Assembly (NCBI GenBank): GCA_015231175.1
Contig: JADGBZ010000033.1
Location: 1 to 35,940 of the forward strand
Reading direction: 5' to 3'
Source of the DNA: Magnetococcales bacterium
Lineage (GTDB): Bacteria > Pseudomonadota > Magnetococcia > Magnetococcales > DC0425bin3
DNA length: 35,940 bases
The notes beneath the pieces were generated by a model that was not told the DNA's origin, made no database searches, and was given only the letters and a program-made list of their open reading frames with translations. Shown here piece after piece: positions 8,505-16,996 of the stretch (the stretch's first letter is position 1; each line of letters opens with the position of its first letter). A program made the translations under genes and the position numbers.

Positions 8505-8734
8505 CCCAAGCCCCCACGCCTCTCCCACCTGACATTGCCGTGGCTCGTCCCCCGGCCAAAAAGAGTTCTCCACCCCCGAGCGGGTTTGGTGATGATCGCC
8601 TTCCGGGTCGGGAAGAGGTGATTGCGGAGAGCGATGCGGGCGGGGAACCGGTCCATTCTGGGCCGGTACCTGTGCCCGGGGTTGGTTCCGGTTCGGGGGT
8701 TCCTGCGCCGGGTGAGGGGGGAGGTGCCCGGTTT

Positions 8735-9313
8735 GTGCCATTCCTGGATGTGCCATGGGCGTTTGGTCGTTATCGTGCGTCGTCGTTTGCCGATGACCGG
8801 CCTCCCGGAACAGAGATTGATTTGCTTGTGGTTCACGCCATCAGTCTGCCACCAGGTCAGTTTGGTGGACCCGACGTGGACAACCTTTTCCTGGGGCGTT
8901 TGGATCCCTTGAAAAATCCGTATTTCGAGGATATTGCGGGTTTGCGTGTGTCGGCCCATTTTTTTGTGGATCGGCAGGGTATCGTGACTCAGTACGTTCC
9001 CATCCATAAACGGGCCTGGCATGCGGGTGTCAGCGCCTGGCGCGATCGCAAGGCCTGCAACAACAACTCCATCGGCGTGGAACTGGAAGGGGCGGAGGGA
9101 GTCGCGTTCGAGCCGTTGCAATATCTGCGTTTGGCTACCATTTTGCGCACCTTGCAGCAACGCCTGCCCTTTTTATGCGATGATCATGTAGTGGGTCACC
9201 AGGAGATCGCCCCTGGGCGGAAGTGGGATCCCGGTACCGGGTTCGAGTGGGATCGTTTTGCTGACGTGTTGTATCGGACCGGACCGCACCCATATTGGCA
9301 GCCGGTCTGGTAG
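8735..9313 (+). CDS. ampD: 1,6-anhydro-N-acetylmuramyl-L-alanine amidase AmpD
   Basis: This is a cytoplasmic zinc amidase that removes the peptide from recycled 1,6-anhydroMurNAc. With the GTG start at 8735 the protein is 192 residues. Its zinc ligands fall at His34 (LLVVHAISLPPG), His155 (VVGHQEIAP) and Asp165 (KWDPG), practically the numbering of characterised AmpD. It has no signal peptide. Other core motifs are 'LRVSAHFFVDRQG', 'YVPIHKRAWHAGVS' and 'NNNSIGVELEG'. GGGAGG (8719-8724) precedes the GTG. The frame is open further upstream through a Pro/Gly-rich stretch, with GTG codons at 8540 and 8618, so an N-terminal extension is possible. Mpl, which uses the released tripeptide, follows after 35 bases. 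Confidence 0.92.
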   Translation: MPFLDVPWAFGRYRASSFADDRPPGTEIDLLVVHAISLPPGQFGGPDVDNLFLGRLDPLKNPYFEDIAGLRVSAHFFVDRQGIVTQYVPIHKRAWHAGVSAWRDRKACNNNSIGVELEGAEGVAFEPLQYLRLATILRTLQQRLPFLCDDHVVGHQEIAPGRKWDPGTGFEWDRFADVLYRTGPHPYWQPVW

Positions 9314-9348
9314 GGGAGGGGAGGCGGCTCGTGCAAGGAAGGATGGGC

Positions 9349-10752
9349 ATGAAACATGTGCATATTGTAGGCATCTGTGGCACAGCCATGGCCGGATTGG
9401 CGGCCCACGCCCAGGAGAGTGGTTGGCGTGTCACCGGTTCGGATGCCGCCGTCTATCCGCCGATGAGTGATTTTCTGGTCGAACGGGGCATTCCCGTTGC
9501 CGATGGTTACCGGGCGGAAAATGTACACCCTGCTCCGGACCTTGTTCTGGTCGGCAATGCCATCTCCCGGGGCAATCCGGAGTTGGAAGCGGTCCTGGAC
9601 CGGGGCATTCCTTTCCGCTCCGGGGCGGAATGGCTGTTCGACCATGTTTTGGAGGGACGCCATCCGATTGTGGTGACCGGAACCCATGGCAAGACCACCA
9701 CGGCCAGTCTGACAGCCTGGCTATGGGAGTGTGCGGGTTGGCAACCCGGTTTTTTGATCGGGGGCATTCCCGCCAACTTTTCCGTCGGCGCTCGCTATCC
9801 TCGGCAAGAGTGGGTGGTTGTGGAGGGAGATGAGTACGATACCGCCTTTTTTGACAAGCGGCCCAAATTTTTGCACTACCATCCGAAGACCTTGATCCTG
9901 CACAATCTGGAGTACGACCATGCCGACATCTACCCCGATCTGGAGGCCATTCGGCGTCAGTTCAGGTTGTTGTTGCGGATCGTGCCGCCATCCGGTCTGA
10001 TCCTGGCCAATGGGGATGATCCAGAGATTGAAGCCTTGACCCGGCATGCCTTTGGCCCTGTCGTGCGGTATGGGCTGCAAGGGGAGTTTCCCTTTACCGC
10101 AAAGCTTGAGCAACCGGATGGACGTGTCTGGTCGGTGTTGGAAGCGGGCAAGCCGTGCTTGACCGTCACCTGGAACCTGCTGGGCAGGCACAATGTCATG
10201 AATGGTCTGGCCGCTGCCGCTGCTGCCTTGATACGTGGCATCGATCGTGATGTCGTCCGACGGGGTCTGGAAACGTTTCAGGGTGTGGCGCGTCGTCTAC
10301 AGTTGCGCCATACAACGGCGGGAGTGTCGGTCTACGATGATTTTGCCCATCATCCCACGGCCATTGCGACCACCCTGCAAGGTTTGCGGGCAGCCGTCGG
10401 CGAAGGGCGCATCTGGGTCATTCTGGAACCCCGTTCCAACACCATGCGCACCCGTGTGCATCAGGATCGGTTGCCGGAGGCGTTACAGGCAGCGGATTAC
10501 GTCATCCTGGCCAGGCCATCAGCCCGGGGGCAGAGCCATGAGACACTCCTGGATGTGGATGCCGTGACCCGGCAACTCAATAATTTTTCTGCCAACAGGT
10601 CTATCGTTGTTGACGGAGCCGGGCAAGCGGTGGAATATTTGACGGGCAGGCTTGCAAGTGGAGATCATGTGGTTGTCATGAGCAATGGTGGTTTCGATGG
10701 CATCCACGATCGGCTCCAGGAGATGTTGGCAAACTCCGACCGCAGGGAGTGA
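9349..10752 (+). CDS. mpl: UDP-N-acetylmuramate:L-alanyl-gamma-D-glutamyl-meso-diaminopimelate ligase
   Basis: The 467-residue Mur-ligase family enzyme joins the recycled murein tripeptide to UDP-MurNAc and so returns it to peptidoglycan synthesis. The N-terminal 'HIVGICGTAMAGLA' is the UDP-binding Rossmann motif, with the CGT form typical of Mpl rather than MurC. The ATP-binding P-loop GTHGKTTTA is at about residue 110. The central segment has 'EGDEYDTAFFDKRPKF' and 'HNLEYDHADIY', and the C-terminal region has 'VYDDFAHHPTAI' and 'LEPRSNTM'. ATG 9349 is chosen for AAGGAAGG just upstream; the ATG at 9343 lies too close to it. The adjacency with ampD makes a compact cell-wall recycling pair. 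The stop overlaps a GTG of the next gene. Confidence 0.95.
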   Translation: MKHVHIVGICGTAMAGLAAHAQESGWRVTGSDAAVYPPMSDFLVERGIPVADGYRAENVHPAPDLVLVGNAISRGNPELEAVLDRGIPFRSGAEWLFDHVLEGRHPIVVTGTHGKTTTASLTAWLWECAGWQPGFLIGGIPANFSVGARYPRQEWVVVEGDEYDTAFFDKRPKFLHYHPKTLILHNLEYDHADIYPDLEAIRRQFRLLLRIVPPSGLILANGDDPEIEALTRHAFGPVVRYGLQGEFPFTAKLEQPDGRVWSVLEAGKPCLTVTWNLLGRHNVMNGLAAAAAALIRGIDRDVVRRGLETFQGVARRLQLRHTTAGVSVYDDFAHHPTAIATTLQGLRAAVGEGRIWVILEPRSNTMRTRVHQDRLPEALQAADYVILARPSARGQSHETLLDVDAVTRQLNNFSANRSIVVDGAGQAVEYLTGRLASGDHVVVMSNGGFDGIHDRLQEMLANSDRRE

Positions 10753-10754
10753 CC

Positions 10755-11318
10755 ATGATTTCTCAGGAATACAATCTTGTCGGGAAATTCCTGATTGCCA
10801 TGCCCGGGTTGCAGGATCCCAATTTTGAACGGGCTGTCATTTTTGTCTGTGCCCACTCTTCGGAGGGGGCGCTGGGGTTGGTGATCAACCAGCCGCACAC
10901 CGCTACCATGGAGGATGTGGTTGCTCAGTTATCCCTCCCCTGGAACCGGACGGGAAAATATATCGTTTACCAGGGCGGGCCTGTCTCTCCAGAGCGAGGT
11001 TTTGTTCTCCATGAGCGCCTGGTAGATATTCCCGGTTCCTTGCGCGTGGCGCCTGACATTTATATGGCGACCAACCCGGAAGTATTGAACTTTCTTGCCC
11101 AGTCGGAGAGTGCCGGGCGCTTTCTGTTTACCCTGGGCTACTCCGGTTGGGGGACCGGCCAGTTGGAGATGGAGTTGCGGCAAAACTCCTGGTTGGTTGG
11201 GCAGATGGATCGGCATATTGTTTTTGAGCTTCCACCTCCCGAGCGTTGGCAGGCTGCCATCCGCCGCATGGGGATCGACCCCGCGCAGCTTGTGGATGCA
11301 GGTCAAACGGCCAATTGA
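10755..11318 (+). CDS. yqgE: YqgE/AlgH family protein (UPF0301)
   Basis: This 187-residue protein has the family's N-terminal 'LVGKFLIAMPGLQDPNFERAV' region and 'EGALGLVINQP'. It also has 'VYQGGPVSPERGFVLH' and the 'LGYSGWGTGQLEMEL' motif. The biochemical role of this family is not settled; one member, AlgH, was named as an alginate regulator. The ATG at 10755 lies 2 bases after the mpl stop, with CAGGGAG just upstream. A GTG at 10749 overlapping the mpl stop (GTGA) is an alternative. Tight spacing implies co-transcription with ampD-mpl. Repeat copy D lies about 30 bases after its stop. Confidence 0.92.
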   Translation: MISQEYNLVGKFLIAMPGLQDPNFERAVIFVCAHSSEGALGLVINQPHTATMEDVVAQLSLPWNRTGKYIVYQGGPVSPERGFVLHERLVDIPGSLRVAPDIYMATNPEVLNFLAQSESAGRFLFTLGYSGWGTGQLEMELRQNSWLVGQMDRHIVFELPPPERWQAAIRRMGIDPAQLVDAGQTAN

Positions 11319-11348
11319 GCCGCAGGATTGATGGGGAGTGTATGAATC

Positions 11349-11467
11349 GGGGTCCAGGGAGCTGGCTCCCTGGCAGGTCTGGGACAGCGTCCTGGTGGGG
11401 TTCGGGGCGAAGCCCTGACAAAAGCTTTCATATCCAGGCTTTCCTTGAAAGGGTGCTGGATAGTCGC
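11349..11467 (+). repeat. Dispersed multi-hairpin repeat, copy D
   Basis: A full copy lies just past the yqgE stop. Its first block, CCAGGGAGC-TG-GCTCCCTGG, is a perfect 9-base stem with a 2-base loop. The GGGGTTCGGGGCGAAGCCCTGAC core and the 'CTTTCATATCCAGGCTTT ... GAAAGGGTGCTGGATAGT' tail follow. It is the left member of a direct-repeat pair with copy E. Confidence 0.85.
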
Positions 11468-11539
11468 ACTTTGGTAGAGGGGCGCCGGGTGGCTGTTGTA
11501 CAACTCATGTAATAAAATAGGGCACGCACTTCCCTGGGC

Positions 11540-11584
11540 CTGCCGATTTTTTCCCGTAGGCACGAGTCGGAAAAAAACCGGCAG
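11540..11584. terminator. Imperfect inverted repeat, possible terminator of the small minus-strand gene
   Basis: CTGCCGATTTTTTCCCG pairs imperfectly with TCGGAAAAAAACCGGCAG across a short loop. It lies 11 bases past the stop of the small minus-strand gene. It has A/T runs inside the stem rather than a clean trailing U-tract, so the terminator role is uncertain. Confidence 0.35.
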
Positions 11585-11594
11585 GAGATCGGCC

Positions 11595-11849
11595 TCATCC
11601 TGGTTTGGGGGCAGCGTAGAAGGTGCCCCTCGACACCTCATCTCTGGAGAGGGTCAAGGTCGCCGCTTCACGGGAAAACCCTTTGGTATGGGAGGACGTC
11701 ACGCCGCTGGCATCATCGGCGACATCCGCCATGGCCTGGATCGTCTTGCGTGACTCGTTGGAAGCGCTGACTTTGGTATTTTGTTCACCTTCCCTGGCGT
11801 ATGCCTTGACCATATTATCCATGCCTAAATTCAAACCGGTTACAGTCAT
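11595..11849 (-). CDS. Small hypothetical protein between two direct repeats
   Basis: The 84-residue frame starts with ATG at 11849, preceded on the minus strand by AGAGGAC at good spacing (about 7 bases). The product is hydrophilic and Thr/Ser/Ala-rich. It begins MTVTGLNLGMDNMVKAYARE and ends TFYAAPKPG, with no signal peptide or membrane helix. I do not recognise a family. Support for a real gene comes from the ribosome-binding site and from codon use similar to its neighbours. It sits between repeat copies D and E in an otherwise gene-free 860-base gap. It may be a small regulatory or mobile-segment protein, or a chance frame. Confidence 0.5.
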   Translation of the reverse strand: MTVTGLNLGMDNMVKAYAREGEQNTKVSASNESRKTIQAMADVADDASGVTSSHTKGFSREAATLTLSRDEVSRGTFYAAPKPG

Positions 11850-11991
11850 TGGATCGTCCTCTTGTCAGGGGGTTCATACTTGACTTCGGGACAAAGCCCA
11901 CCGAAGGCGCATACACACCCCGAGGATACTATTTTGGTATCAGTAATAAAAGCAAAAAATCAGCGAAACGATTCATCTGCCGGCCACGATC

Positions 11992-12117
11992 GGGGACCAG
12001 GGGGCTGGCTCTCTGGCAGGGTATTGGGCAGCGTTCTGGTGGGATTCAGGGCGAAGCCCTGACAAGGGCTTTCATATCCAGGCTTTTGTCAAAAAAAAAG
12101 GGTGCTGAATAGTTACA
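11992..12117 (+). repeat. Dispersed multi-hairpin repeat, copy E
   Basis: This copy is somewhat diverged: GGGGACCAGGGGGCTGGCTC, then CAGCGTTCTGGTGGGATTCA and GGGCGAAGCCCTGACAAGG. The CTTTCATATCCAGGC and GGGTGCTGAATAGTTAC tail is close to copy A, including the 'GAATAGTTAC' ending. It lies downstream of the hppA 3' end and forms a direct-repeat pair with copy D about 640 bases away. Confidence 0.8.
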
Positions 12118-12140
12118 CTTCAGCCACCCATGCAGAAAGC

Positions 12141-12169
12141 TTCCGGGGGATGGACGCCACCCCCCGGAA
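12141..12169 (-). terminator. Hairpin just past hppA, probable terminator
   Basis: TTCCGGGGG (12141-12149) is exactly complementary to CCCCCGGAA (12161-12169), giving a 9-base GC-rich stem with an 11-base loop. It is located 12 bases beyond the hppA stop. The following minus-strand sequence is only moderately T-rich (GCTTTCTG), so termination may be partial. Confidence 0.45.
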
Positions 12170-12181
12170 AAATGTTTTGCA

Positions 12182-14221
<2,040 letters not shown>

Positions 14222-14306
14222 CTGTTCTTCTCCCCACGTACACTGAAATGAAACAACCTGAAACGATCCGATCCGTTTCGGACCGTCCTGCCAACAAAGG
14301 AACCCA

Positions 14307-14948
14307 TCAACCCAGGATGGCGCACAAATCCTTGAGCACCTTGTCCATGTTCTGCATGCCATCCACGGTCTTGAAGCTCCCCTTTTTGCGATAATAGTCG
14401 ATCAAGGGGGAGGTCTGGCTGTGATAGACCGACAGCCGGTTGCGCACGGTTTTTTCGTTGTCATCCGCACGCTGGGTCAACTGACCTCCACACTTATCGC
14501 AGACCCCCTCCTTGGCGGGCTTCTTGAATTGGATATGATATCCCTCTCCACAACTTCCGCAAGTTCGGCGTCCCGTGATCCTGTTGACCAGGGGTTCGTC
14601 CTCGACGGCAATGTCGATGACGTGATCGATGGTTTGGGAGCGGGCCGTGAGCATTTTATCCAGGGCCTCGGCCTGGGGCACAGTGCGCGGAAAACCATCC
14701 AGGAGGAACCCTCTTTGGCAATCCGGTTCCTGGGTACGGTCGGCGATGATGCCTACCACCACATCGTCGGTGACCAATCCGCCGCTTTCCATGGCTGCTT
14801 TGGCCTTTTTCCCGACTTCAGTACCTGCCTTGACCGCTGCCCGCAGCATATCTCCGGTCGACAGCTGGGGTATACCATACTTTTCAGCGATTTGCCGTGC
14901 CTGTGTTCCCTTGCCGGCTCCTGGCGGACCCATGAGTATCACCTTCAT
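14307..14948 (-). CDS. adk: Adenylate kinase with zinc-binding LID
   Basis: The 213-residue nucleotide kinase catalyses AMP + ATP to 2 ADP. It has the P-loop GPPGAGKGT (7-15), the AMP-binding [10 protein letters not shown] and the FLLDGFPRT motif (81-89). The LID has four cysteines, CGSC (130-133) and CDKC (150-153), a structural zinc site like that of Gram-positive and many alphaproteobacterial enzymes. The start at 14948 has GAGGAGAG upstream. The leader contains a 12-base perfect palindrome, AAGGGCGCCCTT, near 14970-14982. Downstream, hppA is likely co-transcribed. Confidence 0.97.
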   Translation of the reverse strand: MKVILMGPPGAGKGTQARQIAEKYGIPQLSTGDMLRAAVKAGTEVGKKAKAAMESGGLVTDDVVVGIIADRTQEPDCQRGFLLDGFPRTVPQAEALDKMLTARSQTIDHVIDIAVEDEPLVNRITGRRTCGSCGEGYHIQFKKPAKEGVCDKCGGQLTQRADDNEKTVRNRLSVYHSQTSPLIDYYRKKGSFKTVDGMQNMDKVLKDLCAILG

Positions 14949-15152
14949 GCACTTCTCTCCTCGTCTGATGAAAGGGCGCCCTTCTCCGCGAAAAGAGTCG
15001 GAGAGACCCAGCCCATGATGATGCCTGTCAACACGAAAAAGACAGGATGATGATGCAACACTTTTCCAAAAAAAACCTTGGTATGCGACTATTCCCCTGA
15101 CTGTCCCGCCACCGAAACTCAACTGCCGGGACTGATGATGGCCCGGTGTACA

Positions 15153-15173
15153 GGAAGGAGGTCATCTCCTTCC
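15153..15173. terminator. Perfect hairpin after sdhE
   Basis: GGAAGGAG and CTCCTTCC form an 8-base perfect stem around a 5-base loop, 13 bases beyond the sdhE stop on the minus strand. No T-tract follows, so it may be a processing or 3'-stabilising hairpin rather than an intrinsic terminator. The 237-base gap from 14949 to 15185 otherwise holds only a TTGACA-like box at 15026-15031 without a good -10. Confidence 0.3.
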
Positions 15174-15185
15174 ACTTTGACCAAG

Positions 15186-15440
15186 TCAGCCTCGCCCGGA
15201 AAGGCGCGACAACACGTCCCGATTGACTTCGGGCGGGGGTACCTGCACGCCAGAAAGCCAATCGAGAATGTCATTGTCCGGAAATTGAAGTATCTTTTCC
15301 AGGGCTAGGCACTCCGTCATATCCAATTGCTCCAGATCCAGGTGGCGTCGCAGCAACTCCTCCACATCCAGCATGGAACGTCTGCTTGCAAGAAAAACCA
15401 AACGCCGACGCAGGTCAGACAAATTTTCCGGGGAGGGCAT
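15186..15440 (-). CDS. sdhE: FAD assembly factor SdhE (Sdh5 family) with altered RGxxE motif
   Basis: The 84-residue protein has the five-helix SdhE pattern: 'LRRRLVFLASRRSML', then 'LEQLDMTECLALEKILQFPDNDILDWLSG'. The family helps attach FAD covalently to the flavoprotein of succinate dehydrogenase or fumarate reductase. The otherwise conserved RGxxE motif reads R21-S22-M23-L24-D25, i.e. RSxxD, which is unusual. The start ATG is 6 bases after the stop of the pentapeptide-repeat gene and uses GGGGAG overlapping that gene's end, so the two are translationally linked. Its position in the sucCD-korAB operon fits a TCA/reductive TCA role. The SDH/FRD genes are not in the window. Confidence 0.8.
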   Translation of the reverse strand: MPSPENLSDLRRRLVFLASRRSMLDVEELLRRHLDLEQLDMTECLALEKILQFPDNDILDWLSGVQVPPPEVNRDVLSRLSGRG

Positions 15441-15446
15441 ATCCGG

Positions 15447-16082
15447 TCACTCCCCATCGAAGCGGGGCAGTTTGCGATCCCAATCTGTATGGACGGTCTC
15501 CCCCTCCCAGGGTGCCTTGCCGTAGAAAAGCGCCCCTTCTGTTTGCACGTCACGAACCACGGCATTCTGCACATCCGCCTTGCGGAAATCAGCATCCCGC
15601 AGGTCGCAACCGATCAGGATGGTTCCCATCAATGTCGCTTCCCGCAGGTTGACTCCCAGCAACGTGGCACCGGTGAAATCAGCCCCTGAGAGGTTTGTAC
15701 CTAAAACCTGCCCGCCAGTCAAATCAACTCGATGCAACAAACCATTTTCCATCTGACAGACGAGAATATTGGCCCCCGTCATGATGGCATCGGAAAAATT
15801 GCAGCGATATAATTCAGAGTGTTGAAAAAAAGCCTCTCCCAGGTGTGCCCGGCAAAATCTTGCCCCGGTCAGATCGGCTTTTTGCACAAAAATAGTGGAA
15901 CAATCGCACCCGTCGAAAATGGTCCCCTGAAACCGACCGCCGGAGAGGAGCGCTCCAGAGAGATTGATTCCAGAAAGATCCAGGCCGGAGAGATCCAGGA
16001 AACTCAGATCCGCATCGACCAGGGCGCCGCCCTTGCCGTGGGTTTCCAGCAACGTGGTCCGATCTGTGAAACGCTGCAACAT
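15447..16082 (-). CDS. Pentapeptide-repeat protein
   Basis: The 211-residue protein is built largely of A(D/N)LXX-type five-residue repeats: 'DLSFLDLSGLDLSGINLSGA', 'ADLTGARF', 'TNLSGADFTGATLLGVNLRE', 'CDLRDADFRKADVQNAVV'. These form a right-handed quadrilateral beta-helix. Most such proteins have no known partner; some (MfpA/Qnr) mimic DNA and bind gyrase. Nothing here points specifically to that, and the protein also has extra cysteines in the helix (CDCSTIF). It begins 38 bases after korB and ends 6 bases before sdhE, so it is probably in the same operon. The upstream ribosome-binding site is weak (AAGGA at long spacing). Confidence 0.88.
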   Translation of the reverse strand: MLQRFTDRTTLLETHGKGGALVDADLSFLDLSGLDLSGINLSGALLSGGRFQGTIFDGCDCSTIFVQKADLTGARFCRAHLGEAFFQHSELYRCNFSDAIMTGANILVCQMENGLLHRVDLTGGQVLGTNLSGADFTGATLLGVNLREATLMGTILIGCDLRDADFRKADVQNAVVRDVQTEGALFYGKAPWEGETVHTDWDRKLPRFDGE

Positions 16083-16120
16083 GGGTGCGATTGTTCCTTG
16101 CTTGGTTCTTCCTATGTGAA

Positions 16121-16996
16121 TCAGGGTCGGGAGATGTCGACGATTTTGGACAGGTCGTAGTCCGGGTGACCGCCGACCTTTTTGACGATCGCTTCGAGCT
16201 GATCGACCAGGGTGGGTTTCTTGACCTGGTAGAGCAGACCCATGGGGGCTTTGCCATGGGGACGCCGCGCCAGCTCCATGGCCGCCCCAAGATCGGCCAC
16301 GTCATGGCCAGCCGGAATCTCTTCCATCAGATCCCGATAGAATTCCACGGTATCGATGTGGTTGAAGGAGGTGCATTGCGAGAAAATGTTGACGTAGGCG
16401 AACCCTTTGTGTTCGATGGCGCCTTTGATCAGGTCAGCGCACACCTTGGGCTTGCCGGCGAAGGCCTGAGCCACATATGTAGCCCCATAGGTCAACATGT
16501 AAAGCATCGGATCCATGGGTTGATCAGGTCCGCCGTAGGGTGTGGTGTAAGCTTTCAGTTCCGGGCGGGAGGTGGGGGAGTATTGTCCCTTGGTCAACCC
16601 GTAGATGCCGTTGTCGTACAACACATAGGTCATGTCCACATTTTTCCGGGCCATGTGCGGCATGTGTCCGCCGCCGATGGAGAATCCATCGCCATCGCCG
16701 CCGGTGACCATTACGGCCAAGTCGGGACGGGCGATCTGGGCTCCCGTGGCAACGGCGCCGGCCCGACCATGCAGGGTGTGCATCTTGTATGATTTGATAA
16801 AGTAAGGCGTCCGCGAAGAGCAGCCGATGCCCGAAATCGACATCATTTTGGTGGGATCGATACCCAACTCGGAGAGGGCACGGTAGATCGAGTTCAAGAT
16901 GCCGAAATGGCCGCAACCGGGACACCACACGACCGGGACTTCCGACTTGTACTCTTTCGGCTTCATCTGGACTTGATGCAATGCGGCTGTAGACAT
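16121..16996 (-). CDS. korB: 2-oxoglutarate:ferredoxin oxidoreductase, beta subunit
   Basis: The 291-residue thiamine-diphosphate and 4Fe-4S subunit has cluster cysteines at WCPGCG (Cys25, Cys28), GIGCSSRTPY (Cys59) and SQC (Cys208). The TPP/Mg motif is GGDGDGFSIGGGH (99-111) with YDNGIYGLTKGQYSPT (127-142). With KorA it interconverts 2-oxoglutarate and succinyl-CoA + CO2 using ferredoxin, reversibly, so it can fix CO2 in the reductive TCA cycle. The start overlaps the korA stop as TGATG (16998-16994), indicating translational coupling. Specificity for 2-oxoglutarate rather than another 2-oxoacid is inferred from the sucCD neighbours. Confidence 0.92.
   Translation of the reverse strand: MSTAALHQVQMKPKEYKSEVPVVWCPGCGHFGILNSIYRALSELGIDPTKMMSISGIGCSSRTPYFIKSYKMHTLHGRAGAVATGAQIARPDLAVMVTGGDGDGFSIGGGHMPHMARKNVDMTYVLYDNGIYGLTKGQYSPTSRPELKAYTTPYGGPDQPMDPMLYMLTYGATYVAQAFAGKPKVCADLIKGAIEHKGFAYVNIFSQCTSFNHIDTVEFYRDLMEEIPAGHDVADLGAAMELARRPHGKAPMGLLYQVKKPTLVDQLEAIVKKVGGHPDYDLSKIVDISRP

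Noticed and set aside
8183-8734. A longer ampD starting at GTG 8183 and overlapping the whole nfu gene in another frame
   Set aside because: The overlap region is Gly/Ser/Arg-rich and reads as the alternate frame of nfu. AmpD's family length and zinc-ligand numbering fit the start at 8735.
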